Source: Sedimentisphaerales bacterium
GTDB taxonomy: Bacteria > Planctomycetota > Phycisphaerae > Sedimentisphaerales > Anaerobacaceae
Reading direction: 5' to 3'
DNA: 64,000 bases
NCBI GenBank assembly: GCA_016931715.1
Contig: JAFGEF010000126.1
Coordinates: 1-64,000, forward strand
The notes beneath the pieces are model-generated. The model was given only the letters and a program-made list of their open reading frames with translations. It searched no databases and had not been told where the DNA came from. This document shows positions 27,171-36,421 of this stretch, in pieces (positions within the stretch are counted from its first letter, which is position 1; every line of letters starts with the position of its first letter). Both the position numbers and the translations under genes were made by a program.

Positions 27171-28466
27171 TCAGTTTACAATAGTTTCAGAAATATATTC
27201 CCATTTCTCTTGTTTTGCTTTATGAGCAGGCGGAATTTCCTTAATTTGTCTCCTGCCCAGGGACGCTTCATTAGTTGCCCTTACCATTTCACTTATGTTT
27301 TTGTCACTGAGACCTGATAATTCAACAGCAATCGAAAAACCTTTTTCCGCTTTTTCGGTATGCTTTACAATACCAACATCTTCTATTATCCTGGAAAATT
27401 CCGTATCATTGTTTTGCGTAAAATCAGAATGTCCTGAATCCTGAAGTATTTTCCATCCAAGCTTTAAAATAACAACAACTCTATCACCGACTTTAACTTC
27501 TATCGGCGATACGAGTCTAAGACCTGGACCTGCCAGCTCTACCAAATCAGCGGGAATAAATTTTGGAGGCTCCCAAATACTGCATACCTCTGATTTCAAA
27601 TCGTTCTTTCGCTTAGTCTTTTCATTATCCATCAAGTCTCGTGCAAATGGAAAAGCCGCTATATATGCCGGCTCATTAACCGCAACCCGCAAAAATCGTC
27701 TGCGATTGACATACCTGATATTATCACTATGCTGTAATATCAAAATATTGTCTTTAGTTCTCAATACAAATGTATCGAACTCCCAAATCATCGATCCGAA
27801 ATAATAACGCGCACAAAAAGAATCCCCCTGCTCGCATGCAATATTGTCTGTCATTCGAACGGTCAGTTCAAGCTCGGTATTTTCAATAATAACCGTTTCA
27901 ACTTCGAGAAACTCAATCGTTTCGGGATTTGTAAGATATAATTTTCTTCCTTCAGGTATTTGCCGACTTCCGGGTCTGCCCTGCTTTATCGTTAAATCAG
28001 CAGCAGGTATTCGCCTGCGAAATCCCAGCTTTTCGCGCAGAACTGATAATTCAGCGCTCAAATATCTGCTTCTTCGGGAGCCATGCTTTGCCAGTGTAAC
28101 TCTCATCATTTGTGTTGCGCCGCGGTCAAAAACATCACCCATCGAAAAAATCGATTCTGCCAGCCTGAGTTTTGCCCTGACGGCAATATCCATAAGAATT
28201 TGTCTTTCACGGATACTCAGACCTGTCTTATCGGCATATTCGATGAACAAACGGTTTGAAATTCTTTTTCTTTTAATCGCAGCCAAAAGCGTTACAATAA
28301 TAAACAGCAGGATTAAAATGCACAGCATTATGCCGCATATGAAAATAAATTCGTCTTCTTTCCATAAATCCGTATTAAACCAGCGAAACGCCTTCCATCG
28401 CGCACCTGGCGGCAAAGAATAAGATGCTGTATTAAGCTGAAAATTTAATATATCCGCTGTAATCAT
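27171..28466 (-). CDS. Membrane-anchored PilZ-like protein in the flagellar operon
   Basis: This 431-residue protein has one transmembrane segment (about 42-65, FIFICGIMLCILILLFIIVT). A cytoplasmic helical region (about 70-180) and an N-terminal flagellar-brake-like beta domain (about 180-245) follow. A PilZ-like domain begins with NRRRFLRV (about residue 255), which supplies the RxxxR of c-di-GMP binding. The second PilZ motif, usually D/NxSxxG, appears as ELAGPG, so binding may be altered. A YcgR-like role coupling c-di-GMP to the motor is inferred from domain pattern and location between flgE and flgF. Confidence 0.65.
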   Translation of the reverse strand: MITADILNFQLNTASYSLPPGARWKAFRWFNTDLWKEDEFIFICGIMLCILILLFIIVTLLAAIKRKRISNRLFIEYADKTGLSIRERQILMDIAVRAKLRLAESIFSMGDVFDRGATQMMRVTLAKHGSRRSRYLSAELSVLREKLGFRRRIPAADLTIKQGRPGSRQIPEGRKLYLTNPETIEFLEVETVIIENTELELTVRMTDNIACEQGDSFCARYYFGSMIWEFDTFVLRTKDNILILQHSDNIRYVNRRRFLRVAVNEPAYIAAFPFARDLMDNEKTKRKNDLKSEVCSIWEPPKFIPADLVELAGPGLRLVSPIEVKVGDRVVVILKLGWKILQDSGHSDFTQNNDTEFSRIIEDVGIVKHTEKAEKGFSIAVELSGLSDKNISEMVRATNEASLGRRQIKEIPPAHKAKQEKWEYISETIVN

Positions 28467-28483
28467 TTCATATTCTCTATGGA

Positions 28484-30148
28484 TTATCTGATAAGGTTTG
28501 TTAACTCTTCAAGTATTTCATTCGCAACCGTTATGCTTCTGGCATTTGCCTGGTAGCCGTTTTGTGCCTGAATCAAAGTAACAAATTCATTAGCTACATC
28601 AGCATTGGATTTTTCCAGAGCGCCGCCGTGAACAGTGCCGGCGCCGCCGGTCATAGCCTGTGTTGATATAGTCTCACCGGAGTTGGCTGATGTTACGAAA
28701 TAGCTGTTTCCGATACTTTCAAGACCCGATGCATTCTGAAACATTGCAATCTGTATCGTAGCAATATTTTTCTTTATACCATTTGAAAATGCACCGATAA
28801 CAATACCTTCATTATTCACTGAAACAGTCGAAAGACTTCCGGCTTCATAGCCATCCTGGTCTTTTGCAACAGCAGTAGAGCTTCCTGCGAATTGTGTCAA
28901 ACCATCCAAATTTCCGCTCGTACCCAAATCCCAACTTATAGTCTGGGGGATCGACGGATTATGCGAAAAAGTTATTTCAAATTGTGCAGTATCAGTACCA
29001 GACAAACCGGAATATGAACCATCATTGGCATCAAAAGTAATCCCTTCGATTCGCCTGTTATCCATTGTTAATTCAGTAATATTACCGGTCACCGAACTCA
29101 GCACTAAATCCCATGTATTAGACGTATCAGTACGTACGAAAGCGCCTGATATAACATGTTCTCCGCCCTGAGAGTCATAAATTGTAATATTAATACTTTT
29201 TACTTCTTCGCCGCCTATTGTCGATAACTCAAAATAAGCAGGCATAGACAAAGTGCCATCACCTGAATATGACATAGACATATCCGTTTTGCTGTATCCG
29301 CTCGTATCATCAGTTATGCGTATCTGGCCGTTGAACAGTGAAGCGGTCGAACCATTAAGAACATTCGTATTCAAATGATCTATAATATCCCCCAGTGTTG
29401 TATCACCATCAACTGCCATTGTAAGACCGGAATCAAATGCCGTTCCATCCTTATCAAAGCCGCTGAAGGTTATTGTCCCTGAGGATAGTGTACCGCTGTA
29501 TTGGTCAAGCTGGTCAAGTTCTGTATTTGCTGATGCAATTGTTCCATTTCCATAAGTATATGAAAGATTCGACGTTACAACCTGAGTCCTTGCTGTGGGA
29601 TAAGCCGCATCGGCACTGAGGTTGCCTGAAATCACGATTTCCGATGTTGCTCTTGCAGGCATGGCAACATCATACGGGATATGAATATTACTGTTGCCCG
29701 GTATCTGAAAACCGTCAGCTTCACCTTCAGAACCGATTCTTTTAACATGGTAGCCTGTCGATGGATCAACAAGACTCGAAGCTGCATCTACAGAAAAAGT
29801 CCCGGCTCTCGTATAAACATCCTGTTCACCGTCATTTAATACAAAGTAACCTTCTCCTTCCAATGCAAGGTCGAGAGGGTTGCCCGTATTTACGATATTG
29901 CCCTGTGTCAGAACAGTTGATATACCGGAAATACCAACGCCGCTGCCCATCTGCTGAGGATTTGTTCCGCCAATGATCGCTGTAGGTTGGGATGCCTTTT
30001 TAACTGTCTGGCTTAGCAATTCCGAGAATGTTACTCTGCTGGATTTGAATGCGGTCGTATTTACATTCGCCAGGTTATTACCTGAAATATCAATCATTTT
30101 CTGGTGCGCCTGTAATCCGGAAACCGCTGCCGATAGTGCAAAACTCAT
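28484..30148 (-). CDS. flgE: Flagellar hook protein FlgE
   Basis: The 554-residue protein begins MSFALSAAVSGLQAHQKMID, then ISGNNLANVNTTAFKSSRVT, and ends with NEFVTLIQAQNGYQANARSI, then VANEILEELTNLIR. It polymerises into the hook. The Ser/Thr-rich middle is variable as usual. AAGGAG precedes the ATG. flgD precedes it by about 60 bases. Confidence 0.95.
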   Translation of the reverse strand: MSFALSAAVSGLQAHQKMIDISGNNLANVNTTAFKSSRVTFSELLSQTVKKASQPTAIIGGTNPQQMGSGVGISGISTVLTQGNIVNTGNPLDLALEGEGYFVLNDGEQDVYTRAGTFSVDAASSLVDPSTGYHVKRIGSEGEADGFQIPGNSNIHIPYDVAMPARATSEIVISGNLSADAAYPTARTQVVTSNLSYTYGNGTIASANTELDQLDQYSGTLSSGTITFSGFDKDGTAFDSGLTMAVDGDTTLGDIIDHLNTNVLNGSTASLFNGQIRITDDTSGYSKTDMSMSYSGDGTLSMPAYFELSTIGGEEVKSINITIYDSQGGEHVISGAFVRTDTSNTWDLVLSSVTGNITELTMDNRRIEGITFDANDGSYSGLSGTDTAQFEITFSHNPSIPQTISWDLGTSGNLDGLTQFAGSSTAVAKDQDGYEAGSLSTVSVNNEGIVIGAFSNGIKKNIATIQIAMFQNASGLESIGNSYFVTSANSGETISTQAMTGGAGTVHGGALEKSNADVANEFVTLIQAQNGYQANARSITVANEILEELTNLIR

Positions 30149-30209
30149 TTTTATTTCTCCTTATTATAACGAGCACCAAACATGTGCTCACACAACCATA
30201 TTGGCTGCA

Positions 30210-30623
30210 TTACTGGTTTTCTACCAAAATCACATCACTCAATCCAAGAGTATAGTCCTGGCTTTCTTCGCCGGTTTGAACTGTAACTCCAAGAAGGCTC
30301 TCTTTTGAATCGGCATTATAAAAAACCGAATCAACACTTCCAACTTTCATTTCTAATTCACCACTGGTTTCATTTTGTGAATAAAACGTTATATTTTTTC
30401 CTATTAGTGAATTGGCATAATTGCGATTTGTAGTACTTAGAACCGCGGCAAAATTCGAATTCATCGTTTCAAGCTGAGAAAGCTCTGAAAATTGAGCAAG
30501 CTGTGAAGCCATCTCGCTATTATCCATAGGTTCCAGCGGATTCTGGTATTGCAGTTGAGTAACCAGAAGTTTCATATAATCCATCTGGATCTGACTGGCT
30601 GAACTTGATTCTATCGATGACAT
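30210..30623 (-). CDS. flgD: Flagellar hook-capping protein FlgD
   Basis: The 137-residue protein has the conserved FlgD N-terminal core QMDYMKLLVTQLQYQNPLEP and MDNSEMASQLAQFSELSQLE. It caps the growing hook. It is shorter than E. coli FlgD (about 230) and keeps only one short beta region after the N-terminal part, as in several other phyla. It is the first gene of the operon behind the sigma-54 type promoter, with AAAGG before the ATG. Confidence 0.92.
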   Translation of the reverse strand: MSSIESSSASQIQMDYMKLLVTQLQYQNPLEPMDNSEMASQLAQFSELSQLETMNSNFAAVLSTTNRNYANSLIGKNITFYSQNETSGELEMKVGSVDSVFYNADSKESLLGVTVQTGEESQDYTLGLSDVILVENQ

Positions 30624-30690
30624 TTTTTACCTTTTATTACAAATAAAATTGATTTACTTATTAATTTTTCAAAACCACTCAGGGTAAAAT

Positions 30691-30706
30691 AGCAATTACT
30701 GTGCCA
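30691..30706 (-). promoter_or_regulatory. Sigma-54 (-24/-12) promoter for the flgD operon
   Basis: On the minus strand the sequence is TGGCACAGTAATTGCT. It fits the sigma-54 consensus TGGCACR-N4-TTGCW at every defined position, with exactly ten bases between GG and GC. Transcription would begin near 30680, giving a leader of about 57 bases before the flgD ATG. It implies that the hook/basal-body genes need RpoN and an enhancer-binding activator, neither of which is in this window. Confidence 0.8.
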
Positions 30707-30955
30707 AATACATAAAGCATGTACTCGAAAAGGGAGGCTTCCGATAAAACATAACGAAACATAAATACTTAATAGACAAGATGTTAGGTGTACTATAAAT
30801 TTTTAATCAGCAGAAGACTAATTTACTTTGTAATTGTTATATCTCGTCAGATTCACCGTTTCTTCCGGAAATTTCTGCCGGATAATTCTATAAAAAAGTA
30901 AAAATAATATACGAAAATATTTGAGTTCGCCAAATCGTCCATAGAGGTAATAACT

Positions 30956-30984
30956 TTGACAATACAGTCGCTATTGAACATAAA
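30956..30984 (+). promoter_or_regulatory. Possible sigma-70 promoter for purF (distal)
   Basis: TTGACA is followed after 17 bases by CATAAA. The -35 is perfect and the -10 matches four of six positions. It would give a leader of roughly 150 bases before purF. Confidence 0.4.
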
Positions 30985-31000
30985 ATCAAACACAATACAG

Positions 31001-31029
31001 TTGACTTACGGGAAATGCTTGATTACACT
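31001..31029 (+). promoter_or_regulatory. Possible sigma-70 promoter for purF (proximal)
   Basis: TTGACT is followed after 17 bases by TACACT. The two boxes each differ by one or two bases from consensus. It could act alone or with the box at 30956. Confidence 0.35.
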
Positions 31030-31140
31030 ACATTATTAAAGCAAAAAAAAATATTAGTAAAATTATTCGTCCTTCGCAGCATCAGAGTAATACCTTACGT
31101 CAGGTACGAAAGCTGTGGAGAATGGAAAGGCAATTAATAA

Positions 31141-32601
31141 ATGACAGATAGTCGTTTTTCTTCGTATTCTGCACGTGAAAACTGTGGACTTTTCGGTATT
31201 TTCGGTGATAAAGAGGCAGTAGAAAATACCTACTTCGGCTTGCACAGCCTTCAGCATCGCGGTCAGGAAGCAGCCGGAATCGCTTCAAGCAACGGCGAAA
31301 CAATTCAATGTTATACAGGCATGGGAACCGTCAGAAGAGTCTTCCGGAACGGCAGTGGTATTTTTGAAAAATTATCGAATCCGATAGCTATCGGCCATGT
31401 GCGATATTCAACAGCCGGTTCAAGTAAAGCAATAAACAGCCAGCCTCTTTTAGCAGAATATTCACGAGGACAGGTCGCAGTCGCACATAACGGCAACCTT
31501 ATAAATGCCCGATTGCTGCGGGATGAATACGAAGCGCACGGCAGTATTTTCAAAACAACAAGCGATACAGAAGTTATTGTTCATCTGCTTGCCAAACCTA
31601 CTCATGTTTGCAAACCGGACCCACTTGCGCATGTTCTTACACATCTTCAGGGCGCTTTCAGCCTGCTTTTCCTTTTTTCGGACAGGATTGAAGCTGCACG
31701 CGACCCATATGGAATTAAACCTTTATGTATTGGCCAAACCAAAAAAGGTGCATATATATTTGCCAGCGAAACATGTGCCTTAGATGCTGTCGAAGCGCAG
31801 TTCATACGTGAAGTGGAACCGGGTGAAATCGTTACGTTAGACAAAAAAGGCCTGCACAGCAGGTTTTACGTTACTCCCGGCAAAATAACACCTGCACACT
31901 GCATATTCGAGCATGTATATTTTGCGAAGCAAAACAGCACAATATTTGGCGAGAATGTCCATGAGTTCAGGAAAAAACTTGGACGCAGAATGGCAATTGA
32001 ACATCCCGCAAATGCAGATGTAGTAATACCAGTCCCTGATTCAGGAACTTCAGCAGCCATAGGTTACGCCGAACAAAGCAGGATTCCTTTTGATATGGGC
32101 CTGGTAAGAAGCCATTATATCGGACGAACATTCATTTCGCCTGAGCAGAAACAAAGAGAACTGGAGGTAAGGCTTAAACTTGGGATTGTTAAAGAAGTTG
32201 TTGCCGGCAAACGCATTGTAGTCATCGACGACTCTATTGTTCGAGGTACAACAACACGAAGCAAAATAAGAGCATTGCGTCAGGCAGGAGCTAAGGAAAT
32301 TCATCTCAGGGTGAGCTGCCCGCCAATAAGATTTCCGTGTTTTTACGGCATAGATTTCCCTACGAAGGAAGAGCTTCTCGCCAATAATCGCGACATTGAG
32401 CAAATAAGGAAATTTCTCGTAGTTGACAGTATTGGCTATATTTCACTGGAAGGAATGCTTGGTTGCGCGATTAAGCCGCCGGATAACTACTGCACTGCGT
32501 GCTGGAGCGGCACATATAGAATTCCTGTAGATGTTTTCGTGAGTAAATACTCTCTGGAACATTATCAATTAAATATGTTTGAAGACTTTATAGAAATGTA
32601 A
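31141..32601 (+). CDS. purF: Amidophosphoribosyltransferase (glutamine PRPP amidotransferase)
   Basis: This enzyme catalyses the first committed step of purine synthesis, PRPP plus glutamine to phosphoribosylamine. A 14-residue propeptide precedes the catalytic Cys15 (CGLFGIFGD), which should become the N-terminal nucleophile. Glutaminase motifs LQHRGQEAAGI and VGHVRYSTAG-like GHVRYSTAGSS are present. The PRPP loop is VVIDDSIVRGTTT (about 360-372). Cysteines in HCIFEHVYFA, FPCFYGID and YCTACWSG match the 4Fe-4S ligands of the Bacillus-type enzyme. Length (486) is normal. purM follows after 12 bases. Confidence 0.95.
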   Translation: MTDSRFSSYSARENCGLFGIFGDKEAVENTYFGLHSLQHRGQEAAGIASSNGETIQCYTGMGTVRRVFRNGSGIFEKLSNPIAIGHVRYSTAGSSKAINSQPLLAEYSRGQVAVAHNGNLINARLLRDEYEAHGSIFKTTSDTEVIVHLLAKPTHVCKPDPLAHVLTHLQGAFSLLFLFSDRIEAARDPYGIKPLCIGQTKKGAYIFASETCALDAVEAQFIREVEPGEIVTLDKKGLHSRFYVTPGKITPAHCIFEHVYFAKQNSTIFGENVHEFRKKLGRRMAIEHPANADVVIPVPDSGTSAAIGYAEQSRIPFDMGLVRSHYIGRTFISPEQKQRELEVRLKLGIVKEVVAGKRIVVIDDSIVRGTTTRSKIRALRQAGAKEIHLRVSCPPIRFPCFYGIDFPTKEELLANNRDIEQIRKFLVVDSIGYISLEGMLGCAIKPPDNYCTACWSGTYRIPVDVFVSKYSLEHYQLNMFEDFIEM

Positions 32602-32613
32602 GCTTAGGGATTT

Positions 32614-33681
32614 ATGGAAAAATATGTTAGTTATAAACAATCTGGCGTAAACATTGACGCCAATGAGGAAATGATACAGAAAATATGGCCGGCTGTATCA
32701 GGGACATACAGCCCGAGAGTTATCGAATCAGAAGGCGGATTCGCAGGAATGTTCCGATTGGATTACGATGAGAAACTATTCAAGAAGAATTACAAAAATC
32801 CCGTTCTCGTCTCCGGCACTGACGGCGTTGGCAGCAAAGTCCAATTAGCCGCTCTTATGAAAAAATATGATACAGTTGGAATTGACCTGGTCGCAATGAG
32901 CATCAATGACATGCTCGTTGTCGGCGCCGAGCCTTTGTTTTTCCTGGATTACATCGGAATTCATAAACTTGAGCCTCAAGTAATCGCAGAGCTTGTAAAA
33001 AGCGTCGCTGACGGCTGCAAACAAGCCGACTGCTCACTGATAGGAGGAGAAACCGCTGAAATGCCGGATACTTATGCAGAAGGAGATTTTGATTTGGCCG
33101 GTTTCGGAGTCGGTGTCGTTGAAAGAGATAAAATCATCAATGGTAAACAAGTCCAAAACGGAGATGTCATACTCGGTCTTGCCTCAAGCGGACTGCACAG
33201 CAACGGCTACGCTCTTGTGCGGCAAATCTGCCTGAAACAGTTAAACCTTAAAATGACTGATACGATAGATGAGCTTGACGGCGACATGCTTGGTAACGTG
33301 CTTCTTGAACCAACACGTATTTACGCCAGATCCATTACCAAACTGCTGAACAAATACAAAGTCAAACGTGTCGTACACGGAATGGCACATATAACAGGCG
33401 GCGGAATTATCGAAAATCTTCCAAGAGTATTTCCGCAGACATGCAACGCTGTAATTAAAAAGAAAAACTGGCCAAAACACAAAATATTTTCTTTCCTGCA
33501 GACAAAAGGCCCTGTCGAAGAAGATGAGATGTACAGGGTTTTTAATATGGGTATAGGATTCATTTTGATTGTAGCTGAAGACTTCGCCGATTCTATTGCA
33601 ATGAAACTGAAAAAGTATGGAGAGAAAGTTTATAAAATCGGAAGGATAACGCCGGGAACAGGCAAAGTCGTTTTAAAATAA
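32614..33681 (+). CDS. purM: Phosphoribosylformylglycinamidine cyclo-ligase (AIR synthetase)
   Basis: The 355-residue enzyme closes the imidazole ring of AIR in an ATP-dependent step of purine synthesis. Family motifs are VSGTDGVGSKVQLA, DLVAMSINDMLVVGAEPLFF, SLIGGETAEMPDTY and GLASSGLHSNGYALVR. AGGGA lies upstream of the ATG and purF ends 12 bases before. Full length and intact. Confidence 0.95.
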   Translation: MEKYVSYKQSGVNIDANEEMIQKIWPAVSGTYSPRVIESEGGFAGMFRLDYDEKLFKKNYKNPVLVSGTDGVGSKVQLAALMKKYDTVGIDLVAMSINDMLVVGAEPLFFLDYIGIHKLEPQVIAELVKSVADGCKQADCSLIGGETAEMPDTYAEGDFDLAGFGVGVVERDKIINGKQVQNGDVILGLASSGLHSNGYALVRQICLKQLNLKMTDTIDELDGDMLGNVLLEPTRIYARSITKLLNKYKVKRVVHGMAHITGGGIIENLPRVFPQTCNAVIKKKNWPKHKIFSFLQTKGPVEEDEMYRVFNMGIGFILIVAEDFADSIAMKLKKYGEKVYKIGRITPGTGKVVLK

Positions 33682-33889
33682 TCCGTTCTGCAATACATCC
33701 TGTAATTTAATTTATAATCGAATGTGTGCGAAAATGAGAAAATGCATACTATCGTTCAGCAATTTTAATGTAATGGCTTAAAAAAATATTTCATTTTTTT
33801 AATATGAGCAATTATGATAAAATATAATTTATGAGCTTGGAAATTCTCCGAGTAAAAATAAACATATTTATTTCCTGAAGGATGGAAAA

Positions 33890-35374
33890 ATGAGTGGGAT
33901 TTTTGGAGTAGTGTCAAAAGGGAGTTGTGCTGAAACGCTATTTTACGGAACTGATTATCATTCGCACCTGGGAACTGAATATGGCGGAATAGCAATTCTG
34001 GACAAGGATTTTAAACGCCAGATACATAATATCAATCAAAGCCAGTTCAAATCGAAATTCTGTGAAGACTATCAAAAATTCAAAGGCGGCAAAGGTATCG
34101 GCGTAATCAGCGATTATGACGAACAGCCCATTTATCTAAGGTCAAGATTTGGACCGTTCTGTATAGTTACAAGCGGTTTTGTAGAAAACGCCGAAGAGCT
34201 TGCCGAGAAGTACCTGACTGAGGGAATAACTTTCAGCGAAGTAAGCAGACGCGCTGTAAATACTCCGGAACTGATTGCGAAAATCATTAACCTGGGAACC
34301 AGCATAGTTGACGGAATTGAAAAGGTTTTCGAAACAATCGAAGGTTCCTGCTCACTGCTTCTGCTTCATGAAACCGGCATATACGCAGCCAGAGACAAGT
34401 TTGGATATACGCCGCTTATTATCGGTAAAAAGCCTGACGCATGGGCGGTTACTGCGGAAACAAGCGCATTTCCGAATAATGGATTCGAGGTTGTAAAATA
34501 TCTCGATCCGGGTGAAATAGTGATTCTTAATGAAAATGGATTGGTACAAAGCAGACCCGGAAATAACAATCACAGCCAGATATGCACGTTCCTATGGATA
34601 TATACCGGTTTCCCAGCATCAGATTACGAAGGGATAAATACTGAGATAGTCAGGGAAAAATGCGGCAGGTTTCTGGCAAAGCACGACAAAGACATCGAAG
34701 TTGACCTGGTTGCGGGCATACCGGATTCAGGACTGGCTCACGGACTGGGTTACGCGATGGAATCGGGAAAACCCTTCAGGCGTCCGCTCGTGAAATACAC
34801 ATCAGGATACGGAAGAAGCTATACCCCGCCTTCTCAGGAAACAAGAGACCTTATCGCACAAATGAAGCTTATACCAATTAAGGAAGTAATTCAAAATAAT
34901 AATATAGTGGTTTGTGAGGATTCCATCGTAAGGGGAACACAGCTTAAAAACTTCGCCATTAAAAAACTCTGGGACTGCGGCGCAAAATCAATTCATGTAA
35001 GACCGGCTTGTCCGCCCCTGATGTTTCCATGTAAGTTCAATCTTTCAACACGCTCGATTCACGAACTGGCGGCAAGAAAAGCGATACGTGCCATAGAAGG
35101 ACATGATATCGAGGATGTTTCCGAATATATAAATCCAAAAACAAAAAAATACGGCAAAATGGTCGATTGGATTAGAAAAGACCTCGATATAACAACCCTA
35201 AGGTATCAAACAGTTGAAGATATGGTTGCCGCTATCGGGCTGCCGAAAGAAAAATTATGCCTGTACTGCTGGACAGGTAAATGTCCTGATTACAAGTGCC
35301 ATAAATCAAAAATTAAAATTATTGACATAAAAAAACAATCCACTAAAAAAGCCGACATAAAAGTTAAATTATAA
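33890..35374 (+). CDS. PurF-like protein lacking the glutaminase nucleophile
   Basis: This 494-residue paralogue of purF begins MSGIFGVVSKGS, so the residue after Met, where PurF has its catalytic Cys, is Ser. The Ntn-fold body (YHSHLGTEYGGIAI; EGSCSLLLLHETGIYAARDK) and the PRTase PRPP loop (VVCEDSIVRGTQLK) are kept. Cysteines matching the Fe-S ligands are also kept (QICTFLWIYT, FPCKFNLS, LCLYCWTGKC). It therefore looks like an ammonia-using or regulatory PurF homologue rather than a pseudogene. AAGGATGG precedes the ATG. It follows purM by 208 bp with no clear terminator and is five bases before a membrane-protein gene. Confidence 0.85.
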   Translation: MSGIFGVVSKGSCAETLFYGTDYHSHLGTEYGGIAILDKDFKRQIHNINQSQFKSKFCEDYQKFKGGKGIGVISDYDEQPIYLRSRFGPFCIVTSGFVENAEELAEKYLTEGITFSEVSRRAVNTPELIAKIINLGTSIVDGIEKVFETIEGSCSLLLLHETGIYAARDKFGYTPLIIGKKPDAWAVTAETSAFPNNGFEVVKYLDPGEIVILNENGLVQSRPGNNNHSQICTFLWIYTGFPASDYEGINTEIVREKCGRFLAKHDKDIEVDLVAGIPDSGLAHGLGYAMESGKPFRRPLVKYTSGYGRSYTPPSQETRDLIAQMKLIPIKEVIQNNNIVVCEDSIVRGTQLKNFAIKKLWDCGAKSIHVRPACPPLMFPCKFNLSTRSIHELAARKAIRAIEGHDIEDVSEYINPKTKKYGKMVDWIRKDLDITTLRYQTVEDMVAAIGLPKEKLCLYCWTGKCPDYKCHKSKIKIIDIKKQSTKKADIKVKL

Positions 35375-35379
35375 ATATT

Positions 35380-36411
35380 ATGCAGGGACATGGAAGTCTT
35401 AAATTTACATGGAGGTTTATTGCGGCTGCAATAATATATATTGCATTCGCTTTGTATTTGTTTGGGCCGCTTCTGCATTCTTTCGGCAGATGGCATTATC
35501 TCTGGCCGATAAATGTCTTTATCGCTTCAATCGGATGCTATATACTCAGCCGGAGGTGGGTCGCAGGCTTCGCGGGTTCATGTTTTGCGGGTGCAATTTA
35601 CGGCTTCGGTCCGTATATGCTCGGACTGGCTCATTTCCACCCGGTTACAGGTGCACTCGCAGCGGCTGTACCATGGCTTTTTTACCCCGCCGCCTTTGGT
35701 CTGAAAAATAGACAAAAATGGCTCAGTGTCTTGTTTGCAGCAATACCGTTCTTCGTAATAATTCTCTTTTTTCAGGCAACGACTGTTATAAAATTATTTC
35801 CGGCATCAACTCAGGCAAAATTAAACATGAATGAATTATACAGTCTTTTTGCCCCCCTGGTCGCTGCCAAACATGGAACAACTTTAATCGGATTTTATCA
35901 TATTCCTCTGGCCGCTCTTGTTATGGGCTCAGCTATGCTCATAGCGGCTCGAAGATACGGGATAATGGTAATTATCGTTTCGAGTATAATCCTGGTTTTC
36001 TGTAACCCAATCAATTCCAGTTTTCAAATAAGCCCTGTTGTCTGGCTAAGCATTTCAATATTTTGTTTTTCAGTAATAATCGGCGCAGGCTTTCAGGGGC
36101 TTGCTTCGACAGGTTTTGCAGACAGAAAATGGATACTTGCAAACTCAATTATACTTGGCGTATTTGCAATAATTACATTGCTTCTCGCCGCAAAATATTT
36201 CCAGATTTTTTTATCACTCGGTGACGGATACGCCAGACTTTTTGCAGAAACCGCGAAAATATACCTGCTCGGCGCAGTCGTTCTGGCAATCTGTTTTTTT
36301 ATGTCCTGCGGCAAACTGCAAATGCACCGGATTAGAGAAATCATTATCAGCCTGGCTATGGCTCTTGATATTTTTATCAGTGCCGTGTTTATTATCCACA
36401 GGGTTTTCTAA
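35380..36411 (+). CDS. Polytopic membrane protein of unknown function
   Basis: The 343 residues contain about nine or ten hydrophobic segments (for example 12-32, 40-58, 62-82, 88-106, 115-135, 170-190, 195-212, 220-242, 258-278, 295-312, 322-342). No known motif stands out. The pattern of short loops and G/F/P-rich early helices (CFAGAIYGFGPYMLGLAHFH) recalls the N-terminal part of membrane glycosyltransferases of the PMT/YfhO type. I cannot assign it. It lies five bases after the PurF-like gene and no Shine-Dalgarno is visible, so translation may depend on coupling. Confidence 0.6.
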   Translation: MQGHGSLKFTWRFIAAAIIYIAFALYLFGPLLHSFGRWHYLWPINVFIASIGCYILSRRWVAGFAGSCFAGAIYGFGPYMLGLAHFHPVTGALAAAVPWLFYPAAFGLKNRQKWLSVLFAAIPFFVIILFFQATTVIKLFPASTQAKLNMNELYSLFAPLVAAKHGTTLIGFYHIPLAALVMGSAMLIAARRYGIMVIIVSSIILVFCNPINSSFQISPVVWLSISIFCFSVIIGAGFQGLASTGFADRKWILANSIILGVFAIITLLLAAKYFQIFLSLGDGYARLFAETAKIYLLGAVVLAICFFMSCGKLQMHRIREIIISLAMALDIFISAVFIIHRVF

Positions 36412-36421
36412 TGTCCGGCTT

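Larger units (their letters stand above)
30624..31140. other. Divergent intergenic region between flgD and purF
   Basis: This 517-bp AT-rich spacer separates the minus-strand flagellar operon from the plus-strand purine genes. It holds a sigma-54 type promoter facing flgD and two sigma-70-like promoters facing purF. I see no RNA gene, riboswitch or convincing reading frame in the rest. Confidence 0.7.

Noticed and set aside
30740-30750. Sigma-28-like -10 (TTCCGATAA) near the flgD promoter
   Set aside because: No TAAA-type -35 at the right distance, and it points toward purF.
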